A DNA stretch of 64,000 bases from GCA-002050365 sp031359215 (GCA_031359215.1 JANMAA010000071.1:1-64000), one strand, 5' to 3'; positions 16,947 to 26,531 are shown, counted from the stretch's first letter. Translations and numbers: made by a program. Notes: generated by a model not told the origin, from the sequence alone.

Positions 16947-19328
16947 TTATAAACTTGCCAGTAAATTTTTTGCGTCCTGCCTGTCTTTTTCACTCAGATT
17001 TTGCTTGTTTTGCAAAGAAGTTTCCAATTCTCTTCGCGCCGAAGGCTTATCACCTGCCGAAGCCAACGCCATTCCGAGACGTAATCGATATGCCGGATTT
17101 ACGCTTGAATTTGTTTTTCGGGCTTCGATTTCATCAAGCGCAACCGCTTTTTTGAGTTGTTCGACGGCGGGCAAATACAATTCCTTTTTGTAATAAACCC
17201 AGCCGAGAGTGTCATAATATCCCGGAACATTTTGATATGTAAGAATTGTCGTTTGCGCGAGTGCCAAGGCTTCATCCAAATTCCCTTCGCCGGAGGCAAT
17301 GAGCCACGCTAAGTTATTGGCGGCAATCGGTGTGTCAGGTGCGATCTGCAATGCCCGACGATAATTTTTCTCAGCCTCTGTCGTATTGTTTCGCGCATCT
17401 TCAAGCATTCCGGCTAGTGTGTAAACGGAAGCCGAAGGTTTTTTTTCTACTACTATCTTATACTGTTCAATGGCTTCATCTATTTGGTTTCGCCCGATTA
17501 AAATTGAAGCGAAAGTCGTATATGCTGGCAGATAATTTTTGTCGAACTCAATCGCAGTTGTCAGTTCTCCTTCCGCCGCCGCAACATTTTTTTGCGCTAT
17601 AAAAACATCTGCTTTGAGATAATGCAAGGCGGCTAGAACATCCGTTTGTCCATTGGCAGATTGTATTGCCCCGTCGATTTGCGCCTGTGCCTGATCGAAC
17701 ATTTTTTGGGATGTCCAAACCCGCACTAAACCGTTTAGCGCATCGAAATTTTTGCTGTCGGCAACCAATGCTTTTTCACATAAATTTATGGCTTCCACCA
17801 GACTGTTTTCAGCAATCGCAACTTTCGCTAAATTAACCATCGCGGCGGAAGATTTTGGCGAAAGACGCACGATTTCCTGCAAATCGGAACGCGCTTCGAC
17901 AAGTTTTCCGAGTTCTAAATTCGCCAATCCGCGGGCTGTCAGAGCGCGAACCCGAAGTTCTTCTAAGTCCTGTGCGTCGGTTTCGACATTCGGAAAAGAA
18001 TTTTTGACCGCCTCAAGTAAATCATTAGCTCCGCGCAAAGCGTTTTCAGATTCGCCGACCGTAAAACTTGTTTGGATTTTCAAAAGTTTTGTCTTCAAAA
18101 AATTCGGATGATATTTGTCCAAATCACCGATAAATGCCCGCGCTTGATCGACTTGTCCGAGTGCCAACCGCGCTTGTGTCATATAAAAAAGTGCGTGTTT
18201 TTGGGTCGGCTGTTTCTTCAAAACTTTTTCCAAATCTTTAACCGCATCGTCAGCCTTGTTCTCCTGTAATTTGAGCCGGGCGCGAAGTAGCAGGGCTTCC
18301 GTATCGTTATCATTTAATTCTAAAAGTGCTTTGACCTGCTCATTAACTTTTTCATTCTCTTTGCGGTCAATATAAATTTCTCCTAAACGATAGCGGGCGC
18401 GGACATATTCGGGAATTTCCGAAACAATTTCGCTCAACACCGCCACCGCCTCATCTTCCCGCCCGATCCGGGCGTAAAAATCTCCTAATGTCATCCGACT
18501 TTCGGGACTGTTTTCTTCAAGCCCGATCAACGCTTTATAAGCAGATTCGGCTTTATCGAATTGTTTATTGGAACGATAAAATTCGGCTTGACCTTCACGC
18601 GCTTCGATGTTTTTTGGTTCGACCTCAACCGCTTTTTTGAATTGCGCTTCGGCTTCATCGGCGCGATTGGCATAACCCAAAAATCTGCCGTATTCGAGAT
18701 AACCGGGCGCAACATCGCGGTTGACAGAGATTCCTTTTTGAATAGTTTTTTCCGCTTCGCCGGTTTTATTGAGTTTCACGAAATAGCGCGCAAGACTCAG
18801 ATAAGATGCGGTGCGGTTCGGATCGAGCGAAATAGCGTGATTCAATATATCCAGTATTTCTTTCTCCGGTTTTTTCTGCAATGCAAAAAGGCTGGCTTTC
18901 AAAATATGACCTTCGATAAAATTGGCATCACGCGCAAAAACATCTTCGAGAATTTTAGTTGTTTCGTCGGTTTGCGGTGGTTCGGTAAGTAGAAAATAAT
19001 TGCCGAGTTTTGTTTTGGCTTCGAGATTTTCAGGATTCAGATCGGCTACTTGATGCAGTTCTTCAATGGTTTCGTAAAATTGTCCGAGATTTTCGTAAGC
19101 ACGGGCTAATCCCCAATGTGCTTCCGCCGAGCTTTTGTCAATATCCGAAGCCGCTCGAAATTCCATTACGGCTTCTTGAAACTTGCGTTTTTGCAAGTTC
19201 TCTTCGCCGCGCGTCAGATGTTTTTGTTTGGATTGAGTATTGCAAGATATGAAAATTGATCCACCGCCGAGCACAATGGCAAGCAGTAAAAATCGGAAAT
19301 AAAAATTTGGACACTCTCTATTTTTCAT
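16947..19328 (-). CDS. TPR-repeat lipoprotein of the exopolysaccharide locus (PrsT-like)
   Basis: A 793-residue protein with a lipoprotein-type signal (hydrophobic core at 11-28, then FISC). It is followed by some 18-20 tetratricopeptide repeats covering almost the whole chain, for example AHWGLARAYENLGQFYETIE and PGYLEYGRFLGYANRADEAE. PEP-CTERM/exosortase loci carry similar large TPR lipoproteins (PrsT), but no exosortase gene is in the window. It is the first gene of the minus-strand block and probably forms a periplasmic or outer-membrane scaffold for the export machinery. Function beyond that is inference. Confidence 0.85.
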   Translation of the reverse strand: MKNRECPNFYFRFLLLAIVLGGGSIFISCNTQSKQKHLTRGEENLQKRKFQEAVMEFRAASDIDKSSAEAHWGLARAYENLGQFYETIEELHQVADLNPENLEAKTKLGNYFLLTEPPQTDETTKILEDVFARDANFIEGHILKASLFALQKKPEKEILDILNHAISLDPNRTASYLSLARYFVKLNKTGEAEKTIQKGISVNRDVAPGYLEYGRFLGYANRADEAEAQFKKAVEVEPKNIEAREGQAEFYRSNKQFDKAESAYKALIGLEENSPESRMTLGDFYARIGREDEAVAVLSEIVSEIPEYVRARYRLGEIYIDRKENEKVNEQVKALLELNDNDTEALLLRARLKLQENKADDAVKDLEKVLKKQPTQKHALFYMTQARLALGQVDQARAFIGDLDKYHPNFLKTKLLKIQTSFTVGESENALRGANDLLEAVKNSFPNVETDAQDLEELRVRALTARGLANLELGKLVEARSDLQEIVRLSPKSSAAMVNLAKVAIAENSLVEAINLCEKALVADSKNFDALNGLVRVWTSQKMFDQAQAQIDGAIQSANGQTDVLAALHYLKADVFIAQKNVAAAEGELTTAIEFDKNYLPAYTTFASILIGRNQIDEAIEQYKIVVEKKPSASVYTLAGMLEDARNNTTEAEKNYRRALQIAPDTPIAANNLAWLIASGEGNLDEALALAQTTILTYQNVPGYYDTLGWVYYKKELYLPAVEQLKKAVALDEIEARKTNSSVNPAYRLRLGMALASAGDKPSARRELETSLQNKQNLSEKDRQDAKNLLASL

Positions 19329-19710
19329 TTAAAAAGACAATTTTCCATGATGAAATTTTCGCTTTAAAAATTTTGACAGTCGGGGCAATGACCGCAAAAA
19401 TTTTGACGAATTTTTTCATAAATCTTTTGATCAAGAGGCAAATCCCGATCAAAAGATTGTTAGAAAATCAAATTCAGGTTTTCAATATAAACTAGCCAAC
19501 CTTCGTCGGCATTTGTAAAAACCTCTAATCAAAGATAAATTTCAGAAAATTTCTGTTTAGCGTTTAGATAGTGATGCGATAAGAGTGAAACATCTGCTTT
19601 CAAAACTGCTGAAACGTCTATTTCATTTTATGTATTAAGTGAAATTTCGGTGATTATATCTCAAATATTCTTAAAATCAAGTATTTTTTTAACTTTTACT
19701 CTTTTTATTG
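19329..19710. other. Intergenic region with a 12-bp inverted repeat
   Basis: These 382 AT-rich bases separate the polysaccharide block from the M50-CBS protease gene. They hold an exact inverted repeat, AATCTTTTGATC / GATCAAAAGATT, at 19421-19432 and 19447-19458 with a 14-base spacer. It lies about 90 bases upstream of the first polysaccharide gene. It lacks a U-run and could be an operator, or an end hairpin of the protease gene. A short repeat (AAAAATTTTGAC) occurs twice around 19364-19406. No gene is visible. Confidence 0.55.
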
Positions 19711-20814
19711 TTATTTTTGTCTTTGTCTGATTCTTTTTCTTTGCAGAAAACCGACTAAATTTCCGGTTTTATCAATTACACCGAGTGCGCCGATGCCGTT
19801 TTCGCGCATTACATCCCGCGCATCGGTCAGAAGCGTTTCCGTTTCAACAAAATAATCAGGATTAATCGGACGCATTACATCTAAAATTTTTATCTTATGC
19901 CAGTCTTCGCGCGCCGATTTTTTCAAATCTTCCAAAGCTAATATACCGTAGAGTTGATTATCTTTGGCAACAGGAAAAACCGTCTGCCGGTGAAGCGGTA
20001 AGATATGATCGACAAAATACAATATGGTTATGTCAAACGGGATGGAAACAGGTAAAGACATCACATCTTCGACAATCAGTTTTTCATTATTATTAACCTG
20101 AAGAATAATTGACTTTGCCGCGTCATATAGAAAAAGTCCGACGAAAATCGTCCAAAAGCCGGTAAAAAAATCACTGCGAACCAATGCAATGTAAATACCG
20201 AAGATTATTAAAACTACGGCGATAATTTGACCGAAACGCCCGGTTAATATCGTCGCCTCGTTCAAATTAGTGCCGCGCCGCCACAAATAAGACCGCAGAA
20301 CTCTGCCGCCATCGAGCGGATAGCCGGGGAACATATTAAGAACCGCCAAAAGAAAATTTCCTAAAGCCAATACGAAACACAGCGGCACGAGAATAGCAGT
20401 CCCAAGCGCGTTAAAAATCGCCATCAACCCGAGAAAAAGAAGCGCAAGCAAAAAGCTGGCGACAGGTCCGGCAATCGCAATCCGAAACTCGGCACGCGGC
20501 GTGTCCGGTTCGTGTCTGAATCGCGTCAAGCCGCCAAATGGATGAAGCACGATTTCCACAACTTGCAAACCTTCCAAACGGGCAACAAAAGCGTGGGCGA
20601 ATTCGTGGAGAAAAATAGAAACGAAAAAAATTAAAGTCGTCAAAAATCCGAAAACAAAACTCGTCAGAAAATTATCAAAGACAGAGTTAACGCTCGTCGC
20701 CGTCACCCAGGACATAATCGCCAGCACCAAAAACCAACGATAATCTATCCGCACGGGAATGCCTGAAACGTGCGTGATGAGTAATTGACGCTTTAAAAAA
20801 TCGAAAATCTGCAT
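19711..20814 (-). CDS. Site-2 protease with C-terminal CBS domains (M50B)
   Basis: Membrane metalloprotease of 367 residues of the SpoIVFB/Rip3-like type. Several membrane helices include SIFLHEFAHAFVARLEG with the HExxH zinc ligands (HEFAH near residue 70), and NMFPGYPLDGGRVLRSYLW gives the third ligand. After the membrane part, two CBS motifs (about 240-365) follow: VEDVMSLPVSIP and ILDVMRPINPDYFVETETLL. CBS domains commonly sense adenine nucleotides and regulate protease activity. The substrate is unknown. It lies downstream of the cysteine desulfurase gene on the same strand, about 70 bases away. Confidence 0.92.
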   Translation of the reverse strand: MQIFDFLKRQLLITHVSGIPVRIDYRWFLVLAIMSWVTATSVNSVFDNFLTSFVFGFLTTLIFFVSIFLHEFAHAFVARLEGLQVVEIVLHPFGGLTRFRHEPDTPRAEFRIAIAGPVASFLLALLFLGLMAIFNALGTAILVPLCFVLALGNFLLAVLNMFPGYPLDGGRVLRSYLWRRGTNLNEATILTGRFGQIIAVVLIIFGIYIALVRSDFFTGFWTIFVGLFLYDAAKSIILQVNNNEKLIVEDVMSLPVSIPFDITILYFVDHILPLHRQTVFPVAKDNQLYGILALEDLKKSAREDWHKIKILDVMRPINPDYFVETETLLTDARDVMRENGIGALGVIDKTGNLVGFLQRKRIRQRQK

Positions 20815-20884
20815 TGGCTAAAACCGCTGTTTAAATTTATTTTGCTGTCCCTGAATTAATTTTAAGACTATCAACAATAACATC

Positions 20885-22030
20885 TTACAATGAAATTTCG
20901 CTTAAGTCCGAGATGATCTTCGGCAAAATCTCCAATACAAAATCAACCTCAGAGTCGGTGTTAAATCTTCCCAACGAAAAGCGAATACTGCCCATCGCTT
21001 GGGAATAAGGAATATTCATCGCGTGCAAAACAGGCGACGCTTTAGGAATTTCCGCATTGCACGCGGATCCCGTCGAAACACAGACATCCGAATCATTGAG
21101 CAACGCCAATATAGCTTCACCGTTTAAATTCGGAAACGAAATATTCGATGTGTTAGGGAGTCGATTTGCTGTGTCCGATGTTCCGTTCAAACGAGAATTT
21201 GGAATTTTATGCAAAATTTCGGTTTCGAGTTTATCACGCAATTGTCCGATTTTGTCCATCGCCGAAAAATCTTTGACAAAATTTGCAGCCGCGCCGATTC
21301 CGGCGATTTGGTGAACAGCTTCTGTTCCCGCACGTCTGCCGTTTTCTTGTCCGCCGCCAATAGAAAATGAAGGTAAGACCACACCTTTTCTGACGTAGAG
21401 CGCACCGATACCTTTTGGCGCGTGAAATTTATGTCCTGAAACGCTGAACAAATCTATTTCGGTATTCTTTAAATCAAGCGGAATTTTGCCGACGGCATTT
21501 ACACCGTCAACGTGAAAAACCGCGTCGGAATTTTCCTTGACAATTTCGGCGATTTCGGCGACGGGAAATAAAATGCCGGTTTCATTGTTTGCCAACATCA
21601 CGGAAACAATCGCCGTTTCTTCGCAAACGGAGTTTTTTAGCTCGTCTAAATCAAGTGAACCGTTTTCAGCAACCTCCAGCCACGTTATTTTATAGCCTCG
21701 AGTTGCTGATTTTTCGCAAACTTTGCGGACGGCTTCGTGTTCGACCCGCGTGGTGACGATATGTTTTTTGTTCGGACGTGCTTCGAGTGTTCCGAAAATA
21801 GCCCAATTGTCACTTTCCGTGCCGCCGGAAGTAAAAATGATTTCGTTTTCGTCGTTTGCACCAAGTAAATCGGCGATTTGCAGGCGTGAATTCTCGATTG
21901 CTTTTCGGTTTTCGCGCCCGAAGTTGTAAGCAGATGACGGATTGCCGTAAAACTCGGTTAAGAAAGGCTTCATCGCCTCAAAAACTTCCGGCGCAATCGG
22001 CGTTGTCGCATTGTTGTCAAAATAAATCAT
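20885..22030 (-). CDS. Cysteine desulfurase (NifS/IscS type)
   Basis: PLP enzyme that takes sulfur from L-cysteine for Fe-S clusters or thiolation, 381 residues. MIYFDNNATTPIAPEV is the family N-terminus, SGGTESDNWAIFG binds PLP, FSVSGHKFHAPKGIGALYVRKG carries the PLP Lys, and VSTGSACNAE has the sulfur-accepting Cys in a longer loop as in NifS/IscS rather than SufS. No iscU or iscR lies next to it, so its physiological partner is unknown. The start ATG at 22030 is divergent from the FHA-cyclase gene, with a repeat-rich 103-base spacer between them. Confidence 0.94.
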   Translation of the reverse strand: MIYFDNNATTPIAPEVFEAMKPFLTEFYGNPSSAYNFGRENRKAIENSRLQIADLLGANDENEIIFTSGGTESDNWAIFGTLEARPNKKHIVTTRVEHEAVRKVCEKSATRGYKITWLEVAENGSLDLDELKNSVCEETAIVSVMLANNETGILFPVAEIAEIVKENSDAVFHVDGVNAVGKIPLDLKNTEIDLFSVSGHKFHAPKGIGALYVRKGVVLPSFSIGGGQENGRRAGTEAVHQIAGIGAAANFVKDFSAMDKIGQLRDKLETEILHKIPNSRLNGTSDTANRLPNTSNISFPNLNGEAILALLNDSDVCVSTGSACNAEIPKASPVLHAMNIPYSQAMGSIRFSLGRFNTDSEVDFVLEILPKIISDLSEISL

Positions 22031-22035
22031 AATTC

Positions 22036-22126
22036 TAATGTAAATTGTTAAATTTTAATGGTAAATTGTTGGTGATTTTATTTACAATTAATAATTAACA
22101 ATTTACCACTAACCATTTACAATTAT
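22036..22126. repeat. AT-rich inverted repeat between divergent genes
   Basis: Repeated units around GTAAATTGTTA occur in both orientations, including an exact 11-bp inverted pair, GGTAAATTGTT (22060-22070) and AACAATTTACC (22097-22107). The tract fills the divergent spacer of the cysteine desulfurase and cyclase genes and resembles the tract upstream of the DNA polymerase gene (60358-60403). Confidence 0.6.
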
Positions 22127-22133
22127 AAAAATC

Positions 22134-23858
22134 GTGAGCGCAACACTAAAAATTACAGATGCCACCGGGCGAACTTGGGAAGTAAGTCTCGTTCCGGGTA
22201 TGGCTTATAACATTGGCAGGGCAAAAGATAACGACATCGTTCTCAATGACCGTCGGGTTTCGCGCCGTCACGCATATATTGTCGCCGAAGCGGAGAATTT
22301 TAAAATGGTTGACGGTTACTTTGTAGCGGGTGAAATTACGCGCAGCGTCAACCATGTATTTATCAATGGAACGCCGCAGTTAGAGAAAATTCTCGAATCG
22401 GGCGATGTCATTACGATTGGCGAAACTAAGTTGGAATTCAAGAAAATCAGTTTGCCGAAACCTGTCGAAGGTCTGTCAAGCGCATATAAAATCCCTCAGC
22501 CGACGACCGATTATTCGCTCAATAAAACCGAAACTCCGACCGGCGTAAACTATGACGACAAACCGCTCGGACATACCCAATTACTAATTTCCGCGAATGA
22601 AATAATCGGCGGCAGTCGCGGCAGTCTTTCATCTGAAACGGGAATTGCGACACCTGAAGAAATTAAAGACTTGCGGCGAAAAGCCAAGATGTTGGATTTG
22701 CTTTACGAGATGAGCAAAACGATTGGCACGGTTTTTGACTTAAAAGAAATATTTGAAAAGGCGACGGATTTAATCTTTCGCGGAACGCCTGCCGAAAGAG
22801 TCGTCGCATTGCTTGCTGATGAAACGCTTGACGGCAAAATTTTGGATTATAGCCTTTATCCGATTGCTATCAAAGCAAGGGACGAAAAATTGGTAGCTTT
22901 GACCGAAAAACTGACAATAAGTCGGACAATAACGCAGAAAGTAATGAAGGAAAAAGTCGCATTGCTTTCGCAGGACGCAAAAACAGATGCGATGTTCAAG
23001 GGTGCGGAATCAATCGTCGCGCAAGGCGTGCGGTCAACTATCTGCGCTCCTTTGATAACCGAATCGAATGTTCACGGTGTGGTTTATGCCGATCGATTTG
23101 ATCCGTTTTCCGCTTTTAGTTCCGATGATCTGGAGCTTATCAGTGCGGTCGCAGCGCAGACAGCGGTCACGGTGGAAACTGTCAAAGCGCATAAACGACT
23201 TGCGCGCGAAGAAGTGGCACGGGCAAATTATAGCCGTTTTATGCCCGAATATGTCGTAAAACAGTTGCTTGAAAATCCTGATTCATTTAAACTAGGCGGG
23301 ATAAACCAAACTATTACGGTTCTCTTTGCCGATATTCGCGGATTTACCGCATTTTCTGAAAGAGAGAACCCTGAAAAAGTAGTTGGATTGCTAAATCGTT
23401 ATTTTAGCGCAATGTCCGAAATAATTTTTGCTCACGGCGGAACTCTTGATAAATACATAGGCGATGGTTTAATGGCAATTTTTGGCGCACCCAACGCTAC
23501 TCCTGAAGATGCCAAAAATGCTCTGAAAACTGCCGTTGTAATGCAAAAAAGATTGATAACTTTAAACAAAGAGTTGGAAGATGCCAAGTTCAGCCGGATA
23601 AGTGTCGGCATCGGATTGCACACGGGCGAGGCGACTATCGGCTATATCGGTTCAGACCAGCGTTCTGAATATACGGCGATTGGCGACACCGTTAATTTGG
23701 CTTCGCGGCTTGAATCAAATGCGCGTGGCGGACAGATTTTGATAAGTGAAGCGACAGCGGCGGCAAGCGGAAATTTATTCACTTTAATTCCATGCGAACC
23801 CTTAAGTGTAAAAAATCGCTTGCAACCTGTATCACTATTTGATGTAAAATGGAATTGA
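22134..23858 (+). CDS. FHA-GAF-class III adenylate/guanylate cyclase
   Basis: Cytoplasmic signalling protein of 574 residues starting at GTG. An FHA phosphothreonine-binding domain (about 1-105) has the signature IGRAKDNDIVLNDRRVSRRH. A linker leads to a GAF domain (about 185-350). A class III nucleotide cyclase domain follows (about 385-560) with ITVLFADIRGFTAFSER and GGTLDKYIGDGLMAIFG, which give the two metal-binding Asp residues, and GIGLHTGEATIGYIGSDQR. The product, cAMP or cGMP, cannot be assigned from sequence alone. It is followed on the same strand by mreB after about 68 bases, and FHA input suggests control by Ser/Thr kinases such as the one at 57628-60135. Confidence 0.92.
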   Translation: MSATLKITDATGRTWEVSLVPGMAYNIGRAKDNDIVLNDRRVSRRHAYIVAEAENFKMVDGYFVAGEITRSVNHVFINGTPQLEKILESGDVITIGETKLEFKKISLPKPVEGLSSAYKIPQPTTDYSLNKTETPTGVNYDDKPLGHTQLLISANEIIGGSRGSLSSETGIATPEEIKDLRRKAKMLDLLYEMSKTIGTVFDLKEIFEKATDLIFRGTPAERVVALLADETLDGKILDYSLYPIAIKARDEKLVALTEKLTISRTITQKVMKEKVALLSQDAKTDAMFKGAESIVAQGVRSTICAPLITESNVHGVVYADRFDPFSAFSSDDLELISAVAAQTAVTVETVKAHKRLAREEVARANYSRFMPEYVVKQLLENPDSFKLGGINQTITVLFADIRGFTAFSERENPEKVVGLLNRYFSAMSEIIFAHGGTLDKYIGDGLMAIFGAPNATPEDAKNALKTAVVMQKRLITLNKELEDAKFSRISVGIGLHTGEATIGYIGSDQRSEYTAIGDTVNLASRLESNARGGQILISEATAAASGNLFTLIPCEPLSVKNRLQPVSLFDVKWN

Positions 23859-23926
23859 GCTATTTTAGCTAGGTTTCAAATTTCAGATAAATCTATTTTT
23901 TGATTAAGATTTTCAAAACAGTCTTT

Positions 23927-25000
23927 ATGAAGGGACTTTCATCACTCAAAAAACTTGTTACCGATTCGATGGCGATTGACCTCGGAACAGCAAGTACGAT
24001 TATTGCGGTCAAAGGGCGCGACATCGTGCTTGATGAACCCTCGCTGATTGCCGTCAATGAACTAACGGGCGAAATCGTCGCGTATGGTCAGGAAGCCTAC
24101 GATATGCGCGGACGTGAAGGACGCGACACTACCGTTTTAGCACCGCTTAATAACGGTGTCGTAGCCGATTTCGAACGCACTAAACTGATGCTCGCGCACT
24201 TTGTCAAAAAAGCGAAAACCGGCGGTTCACAAGTTTCACTGCAAGCCGTTATGAGTATGGTTTCCGATGTAACTCACGTCGAACAACGAGCCCTTCTCAA
24301 CGCGGCGGAAGATGCCCACATCGGCAAAATCTATATGATGGAAGAAGGTCTGGCAGCGGCTTTCGGCGCAGGTGTTACTCCGCGTGACAAACGTGCTTCG
24401 GCAATTGTTGACATCGGTGCCGGCACAACCAATATCGCCGTTGTTGCTAAAGGTTCGGTGGTGCATTCAAGATCGGAAAGAATCGGAAGCGACGAGATTA
24501 ATTTGGCTTTATCAACCCATCTTCGCCGACATCGCGGTTTGCAGGTCGGTGAAGAAACCACGGAAATCCTCAAAACTGATTTTGCAACTACTTTTCTACC
24601 GGAAAATCTTGATAAAGCCCTGACTGTGCGTGGACGTGACGTGCAAACGGGAAGTCCCGGAGCGGTTGAGATTACCATCGGCGAAATTTATCCGGTAGTT
24701 GAAAACATCGTCCGTCGTGTCGCCCAAATCGTCAGCGATACTTTAACCGAACTACGCCCGGAAGTTGCGGCTGACATTTATGATCGTGGAATTATCTTAA
24801 CCGGCGGCGGCGCACTCTTAAACGGAATTGACCAGTATATTCGTAATTTTGTAAATCTGCCGGTCATCGTTGCCGATGAACCGCGCTATGCCACTGTTCG
24901 AGGACTGCTTAAAATGTTCGACGAACCCGAACTGCTTGAAAAAGTTTCGCGCAACGAATTGCATTTTCTGCAAAACGCAGAAATTCCCTTTGAAGCATAA
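23927..25000 (+). CDS. mreB: Rod shape-determining protein MreB
   Basis: Actin-like ATPase that directs lateral cell-wall synthesis under the inner membrane. Motifs of the actin fold are MAIDLGTASTIIAV (phosphate 1), AIVDIGAGTTNIAVVAKG (phosphate 2) and IILTGGGALLNGIDQYI (adenosine). I prefer ATG 23927 (MKGLSSLKKLV), giving 357 residues; a TTG nine codons upstream is possible. The N-terminal basic amphipathic stretch before the actin fold fits membrane binding. mreC and mreD do not follow, unlike the classical mre operon; the next gene is convergent. It is preceded by the cyclase gene. Confidence 0.94.
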   Translation: MKGLSSLKKLVTDSMAIDLGTASTIIAVKGRDIVLDEPSLIAVNELTGEIVAYGQEAYDMRGREGRDTTVLAPLNNGVVADFERTKLMLAHFVKKAKTGGSQVSLQAVMSMVSDVTHVEQRALLNAAEDAHIGKIYMMEEGLAAAFGAGVTPRDKRASAIVDIGAGTTNIAVVAKGSVVHSRSERIGSDEINLALSTHLRRHRGLQVGEETTEILKTDFATTFLPENLDKALTVRGRDVQTGSPGAVEITIGEIYPVVENIVRRVAQIVSDTLTELRPEVAADIYDRGIILTGGGALLNGIDQYIRNFVNLPVIVADEPRYATVRGLLKMFDEPELLEKVSRNELHFLQNAEIPFEA

Positions 25001-25028
25001 GGAATCTTCATATATTTTTGTCGGCAAA

Positions 25029-26531
25029 TTATTTACCGCCCGTCATCAGCAATCCGATTTCTTCGTTTGAGGTCGTTTTCGGATTTACTTCTTTAACAAA
25101 CTTTCCTTTACTAATTACAAACAGGCGATCAGCCAATGCCGTAACCTCTTCGAGTTCGGCGGAGACCAATAAAATCGCGCTTCCCGCATCGCGTAATCCG
25201 ATTAGTTTGCGATGGATAAACTCGATTGCGCCGATGTCCACGCCGCGCGTCGGTTGCGAAACTAAAAGAAGTTTCGGATTTAATTCAAATTCGCGCCCGA
25301 TGACGAGTTTCTGCTGATTTCCACCCGACAACGCACGCGCCGGAAGTTCCGCGTTCGGCGGTCGCACATCAAAATTTTCGATAATTTCGTTCGCCCGTTT
25401 GTTGATTGCCGATTGGCTTAAAATCCCGATACCGCTTGCTACCGGCGGACGATAATGAACGCCGAGCATTGAATTTTCAGCTAAGTCAAAATCAAGTAAA
25501 AGCCCTCGTCTGTGGCGATCTTCGGGAATGTGCGCGATTCCGAGTTCTTTGCGTTTTCTGGCATTAGTTTTAGTAATATCCGTATCGAACAATTCAATTT
25601 TGCCATTGAGATTTCCCGACGGCGTTAAACCGGCAATCGCTTCGATTAGTTCGGTTTGTCCGTTGCCTTCGATGCCTGCGATGCCGACGATCTCGCCAGC
25701 TTTGACAGAAAACGAAACACCGTTTAATGCTTCGCCGTGCGCGTTTTTGACGGTTAGATTTTGCACATTCAAAACATCTTTCTGCGGATTCGCGTCAGTT
25801 TTTTCGACTCGCAGCAAAACATCGCGCCCGACGATCATTCGCGCCAAATCTTTGGCAGTCGTTTCCGAAGTTTTGAGATTGCCGACAACTTTTCCGTCGC
25901 GCATAACCGTAACATCGTCGGAAATAGCCAAAACCTCTTCGAGTTTGTGTGTGATAATGACAATCGTTTTGCCTTGTTCGCGCATCCGGCGCAAGATATT
26001 GAAAAATTCCACGACTTCCTGCGGCGTTAAAACGGCGGTCGGTTCATCCAAAATCAACAGTTCGGCATTGCGATAAAGTGCCTTCAAAAGTTCGACGCGT
26101 TGCTGTGCGCCGACGGATAAATCTTCGATATACGCTTTTGGATTTACACCCAAACGCAGTTCATTCGACAAAGCCAAAATGTCATTATTCGCCTTGTCCA
26201 AATCGAGATTAAACGCGCCGCCCGTTTCCGCGCCCAACACAATATTTTCGGCAACCGTCATCGTATCAACCAACATAAAATGCTGATGAACCATCCCGAT
26301 TCCGAGTTTTATCGCGTCTTCGGGCGATTTGATATTGACGTGATTGCCGTCAACCGAAATCTCGCCGCTGTCAGCCGTGTAAAAACCGTAGGCGATTCGC
26401 ATCACGGTTGACTTGCCCGCGCCGTTTTCACCAACAATGGCGTGAATCGTGCCTTTTTCAATTTTGATGGAAACATCGTTGTTCGCCACTACATTACCGA
26501 AGGTTTTGGTTATGTTTTTAAGTTCGAGCAT
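25029..26531 (-). CDS. Orphan ABC transporter ATPase with two ATPase domains (nucleoside/sugar type)
   Basis: A 500-residue protein with two fused nucleotide-binding domains, as in the simple-sugar/purine-nucleoside importers (RbsA, NupO/YufO). The first domain has VGENGAGKSTVMRIAYGFYT (Walker A), LSVGAQQRVELLKAL (signature) and LLILDEPTAVLTPQE (Walker B). The second is divergent, with GIEGNGQTELIEAIAG, LSGGNQQKLVIGREF and LLLVSQPTRGVDIGAI. GMVHQHFMLV and HIPEDRHRRGLLLDF point to the BmpA-linked nucleoside subgroup. No permease or binding-protein gene lies on either side, so partners must be encoded elsewhere. Confidence 0.92.
   Translation of the reverse strand: MLELKNITKTFGNVVANNDVSIKIEKGTIHAIVGENGAGKSTVMRIAYGFYTADSGEISVDGNHVNIKSPEDAIKLGIGMVHQHFMLVDTMTVAENIVLGAETGGAFNLDLDKANNDILALSNELRLGVNPKAYIEDLSVGAQQRVELLKALYRNAELLILDEPTAVLTPQEVVEFFNILRRMREQGKTIVIITHKLEEVLAISDDVTVMRDGKVVGNLKTSETTAKDLARMIVGRDVLLRVEKTDANPQKDVLNVQNLTVKNAHGEALNGVSFSVKAGEIVGIAGIEGNGQTELIEAIAGLTPSGNLNGKIELFDTDITKTNARKRKELGIAHIPEDRHRRGLLLDFDLAENSMLGVHYRPPVASGIGILSQSAINKRANEIIENFDVRPPNAELPARALSGGNQQKLVIGREFELNPKLLLVSQPTRGVDIGAIEFIHRKLIGLRDAGSAILLVSAELEEVTALADRLFVISKGKFVKEVNPKTTSNEEIGLLMTGGK

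Noticed and set aside
9406..20814. Exosortase or PEP-CTERM targets in the polysaccharide region
   Set aside because: No membrane protein with exosortase Cys/Arg/His motifs and no PEP-type C-terminal signal was found in the window.
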